Source: Colwellia sp. 39_35_sub15_T18 (GTDB lineage: Bacteria; Pseudomonadota; Gammaproteobacteria; Enterobacterales; Alteromonadaceae). From it: 64,000 nt of DNA. The translations under genes were made by a program, and so were the position numbers. This document shows, one piece after another, positions 54,120-63,422 of this stretch (positions are counted from its first letter, which is position 1; every line of letters begins with the position of its first letter). The stretch is from assembly GCA_002162675.1 (NCBI GenBank), contig MAAE01000032.1:62001-126000 (forward strand), written 5' to 3'. The notes under the pieces were generated by a model that was not told the origin of the DNA, did no database searches, and saw nothing but the letters and a program-made list of their open reading frames with translations.

Positions 54120-55649
54120 ATGACACAAGATAAAGTTTTGTGTGACATCGGCTTTATTGGCCTTGGTGTTATGGGTAAAAACCTAGTGTTAAACCTTGCA
54201 GACAATGGTTTTAACATTGCGGCTTTTGATTTATGTGATGAAAAAATTCAAGAGGCTATGGAGCAAGACAAACAAGAAAATACCACAGGCTCACCTCGTG
54301 TTTATGGCTGCTCTTCATATACTGAGTTAATTTCACAATTAAAGGCTCCACACCTTATTGTCTTGAGTGTACCCGCAGGAGCACCCGTAGATCAGGTGTG
54401 TGAAAACTTGATAGGTGCGGGCATTCAACCCGATGATATTATTATTGATACAGGCAATAGTTTATGGACTGATACTGTTGCTCGCGAGAAAAAATATAAA
54501 AGTAACTTCTTATTATTTTCATCAGCCGTTTCAGGTGGTGAAGTAGGGGCGCGCTTTGGTCCGTCATTAATGCCTAGCGGCTCTCCGTATGCTTGGACAC
54601 GTGTAAAGCCTATTTGGGAAGCTATTGCAGCAAAAGTCGATGCCGAAACAGGAAAGCCTATTGAACGAAGTAAGCCAGGGCAAGTTATTACCGAAGGAGA
54701 ACCTTGTGCTGCTTATATCGGGCCAGCAGGAGCTGGGCATTATGTGAAAATGGTACATAATGGAATTGAATATGCTGATATGCAAATTATTTGTGAGGCT
54801 TACCATATTCTTAATGCTGGTTTAGGCTTAAGTGCAGATGAAATTGCTGATATTTTTGCACAATGGAATAATGGCTTGCTCGACAGTTATTTGATGGAAA
54901 TTAGTGTTGAAGTGCTACGCCACAAATCGTGTGACACTGGCACTACGTTAGTCGATTTAATTCTTGATAAAGCAGGGCAAAAAGGTACTGGATTATGGAC
55001 AGCTATGAGCAGCTTAGAAGTAGGGTGCCCAGCCCCAACTATTGCTCAAGCAGTATATGCTCGCTCTATTTCGTCATTTAAACAATTAAGAACTCAAGCC
55101 TGTACGATGTTAAAGGGTCCTGAGTCAGTAACGCTTTCAAACCAAGAAAAAATAGACTACATAGCGCAACTTCATGATGCTATATATTGTGCAAAAATGT
55201 GTGCTTATGCACAAGGCTTTCAGTTAATGAAATTAGCCGCCAAAGAGCATGGTTGGGCACTTGATTTTGCCAATATCGCTAAAATTTGGCGTGCTGGTTG
55301 TATTATTAGAGCGACATTTTTACAATCAATCGCCCATGCGTATGAACGTAACGAAGATTTAGATAATTTATTGCTTGATAATTTTTTTGCTAAACAGCTC
55401 AGTGAGCGTCAGTTCAATTGGCGTAAAGCTGTGTGTGGCGCTACTATGTTTGGCATACCTAATGGCGCATTGTCTTCAGCTTTGTCTTATTATGATTCAA
55501 TGCGAAGTGAAACTTTGCCTGCAAACTTGCTACAAGGTCAACGGGATTTTTTTGGCGCTCATACTTTTGAGCGTGTTGATAAAGCCGATGGCAAAAAATA
55601 CCATGTACAATGGTCAACACCTGAACGTAAAACCGTGATCATAGAGTAA
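54120..55649 (+). CDS. gnd: NADP-dependent 6-phosphogluconate dehydrogenase
   Basis: IGFIGLGVMGKNLVLNLADNG, GAGHYVKMVHNGIEYADMQ, DKAGQKGTGLWT. Confidence 0.94.
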   Translation: MTQDKVLCDIGFIGLGVMGKNLVLNLADNGFNIAAFDLCDEKIQEAMEQDKQENTTGSPRVYGCSSYTELISQLKAPHLIVLSVPAGAPVDQVCENLIGAGIQPDDIIIDTGNSLWTDTVAREKKYKSNFLLFSSAVSGGEVGARFGPSLMPSGSPYAWTRVKPIWEAIAAKVDAETGKPIERSKPGQVITEGEPCAAYIGPAGAGHYVKMVHNGIEYADMQIICEAYHILNAGLGLSADEIADIFAQWNNGLLDSYLMEISVEVLRHKSCDTGTTLVDLILDKAGQKGTGLWTAMSSLEVGCPAPTIAQAVYARSISSFKQLRTQACTMLKGPESVTLSNQEKIDYIAQLHDAIYCAKMCAYAQGFQLMKLAAKEHGWALDFANIAKIWRAGCIIRATFLQSIAHAYERNEDLDNLLLDNFFAKQLSERQFNWRKAVCGATMFGIPNGALSSALSYYDSMRSETLPANLLQGQRDFFGAHTFERVDKADGKKYHVQWSTPERKTVIIE

Positions 55650-55661
55650 GGGCTTATTGTT

Positions 55662-56057
55662 ATGAATGATGAAAATTATAAAGAAAAATTGAGTGACGCC
55701 GCTTATAAAGTTTGTCGTTTAGCGGCGACTGAGCAACCTTTTACAGGCATTTATAATGATCATTGGCTAGCGGGAACTTATTTATGTGCCTGTTGTGATA
55801 AAGCGCTTTTTAGCAGCGAGAGTAAATTTAACGCCGGTTGTGGCTGGCCTAGTTTTTTTGCTACCATTTCAGGTAATGTCGCTTATATTGAAGACACAAG
55901 CCATAATATGCAACGTATAGAAATTCAATGTCAGCACTGCCAATCACATTTAGGCCATGTTTTTGATGACGGTCCTAAACCCACTGGTAAACGCTATTGC
56001 GTTAATTCTTTAAGTCTAACATTTCAAGCGCAGAGCAAACCTCATCATAGCGATTAG
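55662..56057 (+). CDS. msrB: Peptide-methionine (R)-S-oxide reductase
   Basis: GTYLCACCDKALFSSESKFNAGCGWPSF, CQHCQSHLGHVFDDGPKPTGKRYCVNSLSL. Confidence 0.95.
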   Translation: MNDENYKEKLSDAAYKVCRLAATEQPFTGIYNDHWLAGTYLCACCDKALFSSESKFNAGCGWPSFFATISGNVAYIEDTSHNMQRIEIQCQHCQSHLGHVFDDGPKPTGKRYCVNSLSLTFQAQSKPHHSD

Positions 56058-56851
56058 TATTTTGGTGCCTTAAATTCCCCTTGCTCAATTTTATCTAAGG
56101 TGCTTTTGGCAACTTCATCCAAAAAATCAACATTTAAGGAATGGCTCTTAGCAAGTTGCTGCAAGGTGAATTCTACTTGATTACTGTTATTATTGACGAC
56201 AAGTTGATATATTTTCAACCAGATATATGCTTGCTTAGGTTTATCTTTATTGGTAAATATTGTGGCAAGCGTTTGTAATACTTCAGGTATTAATTTTTCT
56301 TTTGGTTGGTGCAGCTCTAACGCGTGAAATAATAACGCTAAGGTTTTATTGATGTCTTTTTTCGAGTAATAGCTCGCTAAATGATATTGTGAAATAGCGT
56401 TTTCTAATTCACTGCTCCCTTCTAATTGAATAAACTGCTGTAATGACTTTTTATTTAACTCTCTTGACCAATGGTAATAAAGTAAGTGTGGGTGTTTAGA
56501 GGTTAGGGTTTGAGCTGACAATTCGGCTAGTTGTGCTTTTGCTTTGAGTAAATTGTTTTTTCTTAAAGTGGTTTTTTCTTTTAATTTAATATGTTGTATT
56601 TGAGAGGCTAGGCTCATGCAGCCAACATACCCTTCATAAGCCACTAATAGATGATATTTTTGTAAGTCTTGTTTTTGCGTTTTTAAAGCAATTCTCGCCA
56701 AAGCAACATCAACTCGCTCACGCTTACACCAACTATCTTTACCAAATTCATGACAGATTTGAGGGTTTTCCTTACATAGTTCGGCTAAACTTTTACCTGA
56801 GTCGCAACTCAATAATAAAAAAAGGCTACAAAGCAGGAGCAGTTGTTTCAT
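56054..56851 (-). CDS. Hypothetical lipoprotein (DUF2989-like)
   Basis: Lipobox-like LLSCDSG; CKENPQICHEFGKDSWCKRERVDVALAR; helical repeats. Confidence 0.6.
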   Translation of the reverse strand: MKQLLLLCSLFLLLSCDSGKSLAELCKENPQICHEFGKDSWCKRERVDVALARIALKTQKQDLQKYHLLVAYEGYVGCMSLASQIQHIKLKEKTTLRKNNLLKAKAQLAELSAQTLTSKHPHLLYYHWSRELNKKSLQQFIQLEGSSELENAISQYHLASYYSKKDINKTLALLFHALELHQPKEKLIPEVLQTLATIFTNKDKPKQAYIWLKIYQLVVNNNSNQVEFTLQQLAKSHSLNVDFLDEVAKSTLDKIEQGEFKAPKY

Positions 56852-57057
56852 ATAAAAATCGCTTATGTTAAGTATATAATTCAGGTTCAGATAATAGTTA
56901 ATAAATAAAGATGTAAGCTATAGCGAAACATTACATCATGCATTACAATGTGCGCGCAACAATTTCCCACTATAGTCAAGTTTTTACTTTTTAATAGTCA
57001 AACTAATATGATTATAGTAACTTACCGTTTAATTGACTGAAATAAAAGGTTTAACTA

Positions 57058-58509
57058 ATGACGTCTCATCTTGAGGAAGAGTATCAAGCAAGTTGGCAAG
57101 AGCGCCAGACTTTCGCTGAAAATATGCAACCTATCATAGGGCAGCTATTTAGAAACAAAGGCATCGAAATAGCTGTTTACGGTCGCCCGTTACTTAATGC
57201 TTCACCTATTGATATCATTAAAGCCCATAAATCAGTAGCTTTGCATGAAGAAAGCAAACTACGTTTACGTGAAAGTTTTCCTTTTGTTGAAGCATTAAGC
57301 AAAATGGCATTGGCTCCTGCACGTATCGATGTGGGTAAATTAGCTTATCGTTATTTATTTCAAGGACAGTCAAATGACTTGTCTATTGAACAATATCTAG
57401 AAAAAGAATTAGTAACGGTTAGTGAAGCCAATAAAGGTTCACAAAGCCAAGATGTAGTTTTATATGGTTTTGGTCGTATTGGTCGTTTATTAGCTCGTTT
57501 GCTTATTGAACAAACAGGCCCTAACGCCAAACTTAACTTGCGTGCTATTGTTTTACGCCCAAGTAAAGGCGGAGACGACTTAGAAAAACGTGCGAGTTTA
57601 TTGCGTCGTGATTCGGTGCATGGTGCCTTTAATGGTAGCATCACTATTGACAAAGAAAATAATGTTATTAAAGCCAATGGTGCTTTTATTAAGGTTATTT
57701 ATGCACAATCTCCTGCAGAAGTTGATTACACAGAATATGGTATTAATAATGCACTTGTTGTTGATAACACAGGTATTTGGACTGATGAAGATGGCTTAGG
57801 TCAGCACTTACAATCTCAAGGTGTTGCTAAAGTATTATTAACAGCACCAGCCAAAGGTGATATCAAAAACATCGTTTATGGTGTTAACCAAGATATGATT
57901 TTGCCAGAAGATAAAATTGTTTCTGCTGCTAGCTGTACTACTAATGCTATTACGCCAGTACTTAAAGCATTAAATGATGAATTTGGTATTCGTAACGGCC
58001 ATGTTGAAACGATTCACTCTTACACCAATGATCAAAATTTAATTGATAACTATCATAAAGCGCCACGTCGTGGCCGTAGTGCACCATTAAATATGGTTAT
58101 TAGTACCACAGGTGCTGCAAAAGCGGTTGCTAAAGCGCTACCTGAGTTAAAAGGTTTATTAACAGGTAACGCCATTCGTGTTCCTACGCCAAATGTTTCT
58201 ATGGCAATCATGAATTTAAATCTGAAGAAAGCGACAGATAAAGATAGCTTAAATGATTACTTGCGTAATATGTCATTGAAATCTGATTTGCAAAACCAGA
58301 TTGATTACACCGCTTCAAATGAAATTGTTTCAACTGATTTGGTTGGCTCGCGTTATGCGGGTGTTGTTGATTCACAAGCAACCATTGTTGATGGTGATAG
58401 AGCAGTATTATACGTATGGTATGACAACGAATTTGGCTATAGCTGTCAAGTAGTTCGCGTTATGCTTGAAATGGCGGGTATTACGGTACCAAATCTACCT
58501 ATTAAGTAA
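57058..58509 (+). CDS. Glyceraldehyde-3-phosphate dehydrogenase with ~125-aa N-terminal extension
   Basis: VVLYGFGRIGRLLARLL, SAASCTTNAITPVLKAL, WYDNEFGYSCQVVRVM; extra N-terminal region. Confidence 0.92.
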   Translation: MTSHLEEEYQASWQERQTFAENMQPIIGQLFRNKGIEIAVYGRPLLNASPIDIIKAHKSVALHEESKLRLRESFPFVEALSKMALAPARIDVGKLAYRYLFQGQSNDLSIEQYLEKELVTVSEANKGSQSQDVVLYGFGRIGRLLARLLIEQTGPNAKLNLRAIVLRPSKGGDDLEKRASLLRRDSVHGAFNGSITIDKENNVIKANGAFIKVIYAQSPAEVDYTEYGINNALVVDNTGIWTDEDGLGQHLQSQGVAKVLLTAPAKGDIKNIVYGVNQDMILPEDKIVSAASCTTNAITPVLKALNDEFGIRNGHVETIHSYTNDQNLIDNYHKAPRRGRSAPLNMVISTTGAAKAVAKALPELKGLLTGNAIRVPTPNVSMAIMNLNLKKATDKDSLNDYLRNMSLKSDLQNQIDYTASNEIVSTDLVGSRYAGVVDSQATIVDGDRAVLYVWYDNEFGYSCQVVRVMLEMAGITVPNLPIK

Positions 58510-58525
58510 TTTTACCTTTAAATAA

Positions 58526-58564
58526 CTAAAAGCACGCACTTATCATGAGTGGGTGCTTTTTTTT
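58526..58564 (+). terminator. Rho-independent terminator after the second GAPDH
   Basis: AAAAGCACgCACT-tatcatg-AGTGgGTGCTTTT + T-run. Confidence 0.85.
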
Positions 58565-58649
58565 AATTTTTTGTGTCAAAATAAGTTAAGAAATAGCATA
58601 ACTAGCCGATATATCATTAAATTAACTTGATATGATTTGGAAAGGTTCA

Positions 58650-58844
58650 ATGTCTACAATACTTAACAATGATAGCCCCGCGGTTGATGCCAATACAGCC
58701 CAAGGTATAAAAACAGCAAATCTAGTTAAAAACCATAAAGAGCAAGAAGCTCAAATGGCTATCGATTTAATCGCTTCAGCAAGCATTGTGTCGCTACCTC
58801 AGCCGTTGGGAAATAGTGGTCATAATATTAATATAAAGGTGTAA
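58650..58844 (+). CDS. Small protein resembling YjfB-type putative motility proteins
   Basis: 64 aa from ATG 58650; LVKNHKEQEAQMAIDLIASA..LPQPLGNSGHNINIKV resembles the C-terminal (N)INIKV of the family. Confidence 0.45.
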   Translation: MSTILNNDSPAVDANTAQGIKTANLVKNHKEQEAQMAIDLIASASIVSLPQPLGNSGHNINIKV

Positions 58845-58863
58845 TACTATTAATTGAAATAAC

Positions 58864-59202
58864 CTACAAACAACGTTTAGGTTTTGGTAAACCCGCATAT
58901 TTTGTTGCTTGCTTGGCTGGGCCATCGGGAAATAGTCGAAAAAGATAACGGCTACTTGTTTTTTCTTCGCCAAATTCAGCTTTCATGGCTTTTGTCAGTG
59001 CTCTAATCGCTGGCGAGGTATTATAGGTTAAATAAAATTGACGGACAAAATTGATCACCTCCCAATGATCGCTTGTTAATACAAGGTTATCATGCTCTGC
59101 CATGATTATTGCCACATCTTCTTGCCACTGGGTGTGATCAAGTAAATAGCCTTGCTTATCTGTTGCTACTTGCTTGCCATTAAACTCAACACTTATTGCC
59201 AT
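58864..59202 (-). CDS. tusE: Sulfurtransferase TusE (DsrC family)
   Basis: [36 protein letters not shown]-term [10 protein letters not shown] with penultimate Cys. Confidence 0.92.
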   Translation of the reverse strand: MAISVEFNGKQVATDKQGYLLDHTQWQEDVAIIMAEHDNLVLTSDHWEVINFVRQFYLTYNTSPAIRALTKAMKAEFGEEKTSSRYLFRLFPDGPAKQATKYAGLPKPKRCL

Positions 59203-59480
59203 GTGATCACTCTGTCTGTTTGAAAGGTTAGTGCAACTAATTCATTCATCGTTATTGTTGTGGCCTTGGTGTTGGTTAAATTAATTGCCCTAGCGTTAAC
59301 ATGTTCAATTATTGCTTTAAGTTCAACTTGCACACTAAGTTGCTTTATACACGGATGAGTGAGGTTATAACAGCCATCGTCGGTAAAAACGATGCAATCA
59401 CTGTCTTTGACTGTTTGTAAACATTGAGCAAAGTCACTGGTCGTAAAAGCGCTTTGTCTAACTATATGCAAGGTGGTCAT
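59193..59480 (-). CDS. tusB: Sulfurtransferase complex subunit TusB (DsrH)
   Basis: Starts [25 protein letters not shown]; operon position between tusC and tusE. Confidence 0.85.
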   Translation of the reverse strand: MTTLHIVRQSAFTTSDFAQCLQTVKDSDCIVFTDDGCYNLTHPCIKQLSVQVELKAIIEHVNARAINLTNTKATTITMNELVALTFQTDRVITWQ

Positions 59481-59524
59481 AGCAACTCTTTGGTTAAAAT
59501 CGTTTTGGTTAAAATCGTCTTTGA

Positions 59525-59899
59525 TTAAAACCTTAGTATGGTACTGTGTGTTGTCAGCTTACTGGCAAAATCGTGCTGATTTAACACTTGCACTTGTTCA
59601 ATATGAAAATCACTAGCTAAGCCACGTTCAATCAAAGACTGTTGGCAAACATAAACATCTTCAATATCGTAAAATTCAAAAGCTGAAAAGGTTTTCAGGT
59701 AATCTTTCACTGAAATTATGTCACCATCTTGTCCTTGCATCAGTTGATAAACACCGTCACCTTGAAAGAATAAAGCGGTTGCTTGTTCAAATGAGCCAAA
59801 AACTAAGGCAATATCTAGCGCATCTTTACCGGCATTATTGGCATAAGGGGCTTTACTGTTTAATAAAGCTAAGGATTTATTCGGTTGATGTAGTGTCAT
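59525..59899 (-). CDS. tusC: Sulfurtransferase complex subunit TusC (DsrF)
   Basis: AGKDALDIALVFGSFEQATALFFQGDGVYQL. Confidence 0.9.
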   Translation of the reverse strand: MTLHQPNKSLALLNSKAPYANNAGKDALDIALVFGSFEQATALFFQGDGVYQLMQGQDGDIISVKDYLKTFSAFEFYDIEDVYVCQQSLIERGLASDFHIEQVQVLNQHDFASKLTTHSTILRF

Positions 59900-60267
59900 T
59901 AAAATTGTACCAGCCGGTCAGCACTTGTTGATAATTCTACCAGCTCGCCTAAACCCGAAATAGTAAAAGCAGGGTGAATTAAGTTATCAGCATCATTCTC
60001 GTCAGACATGCCGCGTTTTTCTGCTGCCGTTATACATAAATGTAATGGTAAGTGATACTGTTCATGCAAGGCTTGCCAACGCTTTATCGTTTGAAATTCA
60101 TCACTGGCTAACTGTACTTTACTATTAGCATTTAACACACCATCTTGATAGAAGAACACCCCAATTAGCTCTATATCAGAGTGTAAGGCAGCTTCAATAT
60201 AATTAAGCGCTGTTATGATTAAATTACTATAGGGTGGGGTGGTTATCACCACGGCAAGTTTGTTCAC
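59899..60267 (-). CDS. tusD: Sulfurtransferase complex subunit TusD (DsrE)
   Basis: LAVVITTPPYSN, GVFFYQDGVLNAN, LHLCITAAEKRG. Confidence 0.9.
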   Translation of the reverse strand: MNKLAVVITTPPYSNLIITALNYIEAALHSDIELIGVFFYQDGVLNANSKVQLASDEFQTIKRWQALHEQYHLPLHLCITAAEKRGMSDENDADNLIHPAFTISGLGELVELSTSADRLVQF

Positions 60268-60300
60268 TACACTATCTCAATATAACGTCAATAAAGAAAA

Positions 60301-60370
60301 AACATACACGCTCTTTAACATCATCTTTGACATCAGGACAGAATGCGTTCAGCCCGTTCATCCTGAACAT
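60301..60370 (-). repeat. Structured palindromic repeat element, copy C (short form)
   Basis: Reverse complement reads ATGTTCAGGATGAACGGGC...GATGTTAAAGAGCGTGTATGTT. Confidence 0.85.
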
Positions 60371-60401
60371 AAAAAAGCCCCGCAAATGCGAGGCTTTTTA
60401 T
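60371..60401. terminator. Bidirectional terminator downstream of yccA
   Basis: AAAAAGCCcCGCA-aa-TGCGaGGCTTTTT. Confidence 0.8.
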
Positions 60402-60444
60402 TATATAGCTTTTTGTCGAGACTAAAAGCTAATTAATTTGATGA

Positions 60445-61113
60445 TTAGTCATCGCTGCCAAGTACACCTAAAAGACTAAGTAAGTGAACAAAAATATTAT
60501 AAATATTTAAGTACAAAGAGATAGTTGCTCTTATGTAGTTACGCTCACCACCGTTAATAATACGGCTAGTATCAAATAAAATCAGACCTGACATAACCAT
60601 AATAACGGCAGCACTTATTGCTAATGAAAGAGCAGGAATTTGAAAGAAAATATTAGCTAAACTTGCTACTAATACCACAACCAAACCCGTCATTAAAAAA
60701 CCACCCATATAAGAGAAGTCTTTTTTACTGGTTAAGGCGTAACCTGATAACGCGAAAAATATTAGCGCCGTGCCACCAAGTGCTTGCATGATCATAGCGG
60801 GACCACCAGGCATAGCAGCATAAACATTAAGCATTGGCCCAAGTGATGCGCCCATTAAGCCGGTGAAGCCGAAAATCCAGAAAACACCGCTAGCAGATTC
60901 AGCCTTTTTGTTAACAACAAACATTAAACCAAAAGCAACTAACATCATCACCAATGCTGCTATATGTGACAAATTCATCGCCATTGAAATGCCCGCGGTT
61001 ACGGCACTAAATGCTAAGGTCATCGACAGTAACATGTAAGTATTTTTCAATACTTTATTTATTTCGATAGCAGAGCTTTGGCTCGCTGATTGAAAACTCA
61101 TATTAGATTGCAT
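60445..61113 (-). CDS. yccA: Bax inhibitor-1/YccA family membrane protein
   Basis: Seven-TM BI-1 protein; LNIYNIFVHLLSLLG; upstream of tusDCBE. Confidence 0.93.
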   Translation of the reverse strand: MQSNMSFQSASQSSAIEINKVLKNTYMLLSMTLAFSAVTAGISMAMNLSHIAALVMMLVAFGLMFVVNKKAESASGVFWIFGFTGLMGASLGPMLNVYAAMPGGPAMIMQALGGTALIFFALSGYALTSKKDFSYMGGFLMTGLVVVLVASLANIFFQIPALSLAISAAVIMVMSGLILFDTSRIINGGERNYIRATISLYLNIYNIFVHLLSLLGVLGSDD

Positions 61114-61261
61114 AAAACTTCCTTTAAGGTTTAATTCTAATTACTTTATATTCTAAACGTTATAATTAAGATAAGGGCGCTTTAGTAAAGTTCAAGTTTT
61201 TATTGAGCTTTACTTACGAACTTGTGACATATTATGACATGCGTTTTTTTAAATAGCTAGC

Positions 61262-61900
61262 TTAACACTGTTGATACTGCTCGATTATTTGTTTCCTTTT
61301 GTAACACGTTAAACTGTGATCATTCACCATGCCACAAGCCTGCATGTGCGCATAGCAAATAGTAGAGCCAACAAATTTAAAACCACGTTTTTTAAGGTCC
61401 TTACTCCACGCATCTGACTCAGTGCTAGTGGCCTGATAATCCTTTAAATCGCTAACTTCATTGACTATGGTTTTATGATTGACAAAGGCCCACATATAAT
61501 CGCTAAAAGAACCAAACTCTCGCTGTATATCAATAAACAATTTTGCATTATTAATCGTGGCGTTTATTTTACCTCGGTTACGAATAATATTGCTGTTTAG
61601 CATAAGCTCTTCTACCTTAGCTTGATCGAATGCTGCAACAGCATGAACATCAAAGTTGGCAAAAGCATCATGATAACCTTGTCTACGCTTTAATATAGTG
61701 TACCAACTCAAACCCGCTTGAGCAGACTCAAGCGTTAAAAACTCAAAAAGTTTTTGATCATCATAAACAGGCACTCCCCATTCTTTATCGTGGTATTGCA
61801 CATAATCGGGCTTACTTGTGTCTAACCAAGGGCATCGACAGACATCATTTACATTCTCATTTTTGGGCATTTTTGCTCCTTTTGCCTGAATTGAATACAA
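61262..61900 (-). CDS. tag: DNA-3-methyladenine glycosylase I
   Basis: CPWLDTSKPDYVQYHDKEWGVPVYDDQKLFEFLTLESAQAGLSWYTIL; KFVGSTICYAHMQACGMVNDH. Confidence 0.96.
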   Translation of the reverse strand: MYSIQAKGAKMPKNENVNDVCRCPWLDTSKPDYVQYHDKEWGVPVYDDQKLFEFLTLESAQAGLSWYTILKRRQGYHDAFANFDVHAVAAFDQAKVEELMLNSNIIRNRGKINATINNAKLFIDIQREFGSFSDYMWAFVNHKTIVNEVSDLKDYQATSTESDAWSKDLKKRGFKFVGSTICYAHMQACGMVNDHSLTCYKRKQIIEQYQQC

Positions 61901-62029
61901 AGTGGTTATTTTTTTAGCAAACGATTTGTTATTTGCTAATTAAGGCTTTACAAGTATGGAGGGACACTTTAATATTCGCCCCGTCTTCAAGCAAGCGTTT
62001 ATATTATTATTTACTTTGCTAAGATAATT

Positions 62030-62120
62030 GGTGAGATGGCTGAGTGGTCGAAAGCACCGGTCTTGAAAACCGGCAAGGGTTTGTAGCCCTTCTAGAGTTC
62101 AAATCTCTATCTCACCGCCA
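62030..62120 (+). tRNA. tRNA-Ser (anticodon TGA)
   Basis: GGTGAGA/TCTCACC acceptor stem, ACCGG-tcTTGAaaa-CCGG anticodon arm, long variable arm, GTTCAAATC T-loop, encoded CCA. Confidence 0.95.
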
Positions 62121-62128
62121 CATTAAGA

Positions 62129-62160
62129 AAATCCGCTAATCGAAAGATTAGCGGATTTTT
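62129..62160 (+). terminator. tRNA-Ser terminator
   Basis: AATCCGCTAATC-gaaa-GATTAGCGGATT + T-run. Confidence 0.9.
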
Positions 62161-62350
62161 GCTTTTCAGCTTTTGGTGAATAGTAAAGGTTTGTAGCACA
62201 ACACCTTTACTATAGAGTTCAAATCTCTATCTCACAGCCACATTCTAAGAAACCGCTATATTAATTTATAGCGGTTTTTTTTCGTCTTAAGTTTATTAGT
62301 GTTCGGGTTTTTGCTTTCCAGCTTTTGGTGAATAGTAGAGGTTTGTAGCA
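62156..62350 (+). repeat. Tandem decayed units containing 3' tRNA-Ser remnants
   Basis: Direct repeat TTTTTGCTTTyCAGCTTTTGGTGAATAGTArAGGTTTGTAGCA at 62156-62198 and 62308-62350 (152-bp spacing); each followed by AGAGTTyAAATyTCTATCTC. Confidence 0.9.
62250..62283 (+). terminator. Second terminator within tRNA-remnant array
   Basis: AAACCGCTATA-ttaattTATAGCGGTTT + T-run. Confidence 0.85.
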
Positions 62351-62399
62351 TATTACCCACGACATAGAGTTTAAATTTCTATCTCTAGCTTAAACGACT

Positions 62400-63191
62400 T
62401 TACTCAAACATTTCTGGTTGTTCAGCACTAATCACATTTAGCAGAGGTTGAAAGCTAAAATATCCAGCTAACTCACTACCTACTATGTCATAAGCTGACT
62501 GTGCTGCTGCTGGGCTGATAGTTTTTGGCGAGCCTGCTGATTGTGCTAGTAATTGTGTTTGGCAACTACGTTCCATAGTAATAAACCACCATGCGGCCGC
62601 TTCCACTGTTTTTGCTACGGTTAATAAGCCATGATTTTGTAATATTACTGCTTTATTATTACCAAGAGATTCCGCAATACGCTTTCCTTCGTTTGTGTCG
62701 AGCACGACACCGGTAAAATCGTCAAATAACACATGATCTTGATAAAATGCACAGGAGTCTTGGGTAATTGGGTCAAGGGTTTTTCCCAGTGTTGACCAAG
62801 TTTTTCCGTATAAAGAATGAGCATGAGCTGCTGCATTTACCTCTGGGTGAGCATTATGAATTTGGGAATGAATGGCAAAAGCGGCGCCGTTTAAAAGTCC
62901 TTCTCCCTGTACAACTTCTCCTTGATGATTGACTAATAACAGCTGCGAAAGTTTCATTTGTTTAAACGACACTCCCATAGGATTCACCCAAAAGTGATCC
63001 AACTGCTCAGGATCTCGAACGGTTATGTGTCCAGCTAATCCCTCATCAAAGCCAAATTTACCAAATAATCGAAAAGCTGCTACTAACATACGTTTTCGAT
63101 GTAATCGCACTTCTTCAGCGGTATTGCCTTCGTTAATGCTAGGCATATCACCTTTGGCATTCATCACCACGTTATTCATCGCATCGGTCAT
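62400..63191 (-). CDS. Class II aldolase/adducin family protein
   Basis: GHITVRDPEQLDHFWVNPMG, NAAAHAHSLYGKTWS, VILQNHGLLTVAKTVEAAAWWFI. Confidence 0.9.
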   Translation of the reverse strand: MTDAMNNVVMNAKGDMPSINEGNTAEEVRLHRKRMLVAAFRLFGKFGFDEGLAGHITVRDPEQLDHFWVNPMGVSFKQMKLSQLLLVNHQGEVVQGEGLLNGAAFAIHSQIHNAHPEVNAAAHAHSLYGKTWSTLGKTLDPITQDSCAFYQDHVLFDDFTGVVLDTNEGKRIAESLGNNKAVILQNHGLLTVAKTVEAAAWWFITMERSCQTQLLAQSAGSPKTISPAAAQSAYDIVGSELAGYFSFQPLLNVISAEQPEMFE

Positions 63192-63422
63192 TTTAATGTC
63201 TCTATTAGCAAAAGTGTTAAACAGCTACCTAAAGTATCATGAGTATATTGTGTAGTGTTATCTGATTCTACTTAAATTGCCATTCACTTTGGGACTCAAA
63301 GCAAGCTCGAACTATTCTGGGGTTGATGATGTTACGGCAGAGTTTGATCGATTTCACTAACTTATAGGAGCATAAGTAAGCTAAAATAACAGCAATTATC
63401 TTAGCTTTGAGCCCTTTATTTC

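Noticed and set aside
60234-60436. Two short plus-strand ORFs at 60234 and 60239
   Set aside because: They run through repeat copy C and a terminator in two frames; spurious.
62221-62243. Second tRNA gene in the remnant array
   Set aside because: Only the T-arm/acceptor 3' part is present; no D-arm or anticodon arm.
62030-62400. tRNA-Ser with 3' duplicates taken as evidence of an integrated prophage or island
   Set aside because: The copies are only ~100-152 bp apart with no integrase or cargo in the window; kept only as an alternative explanation.
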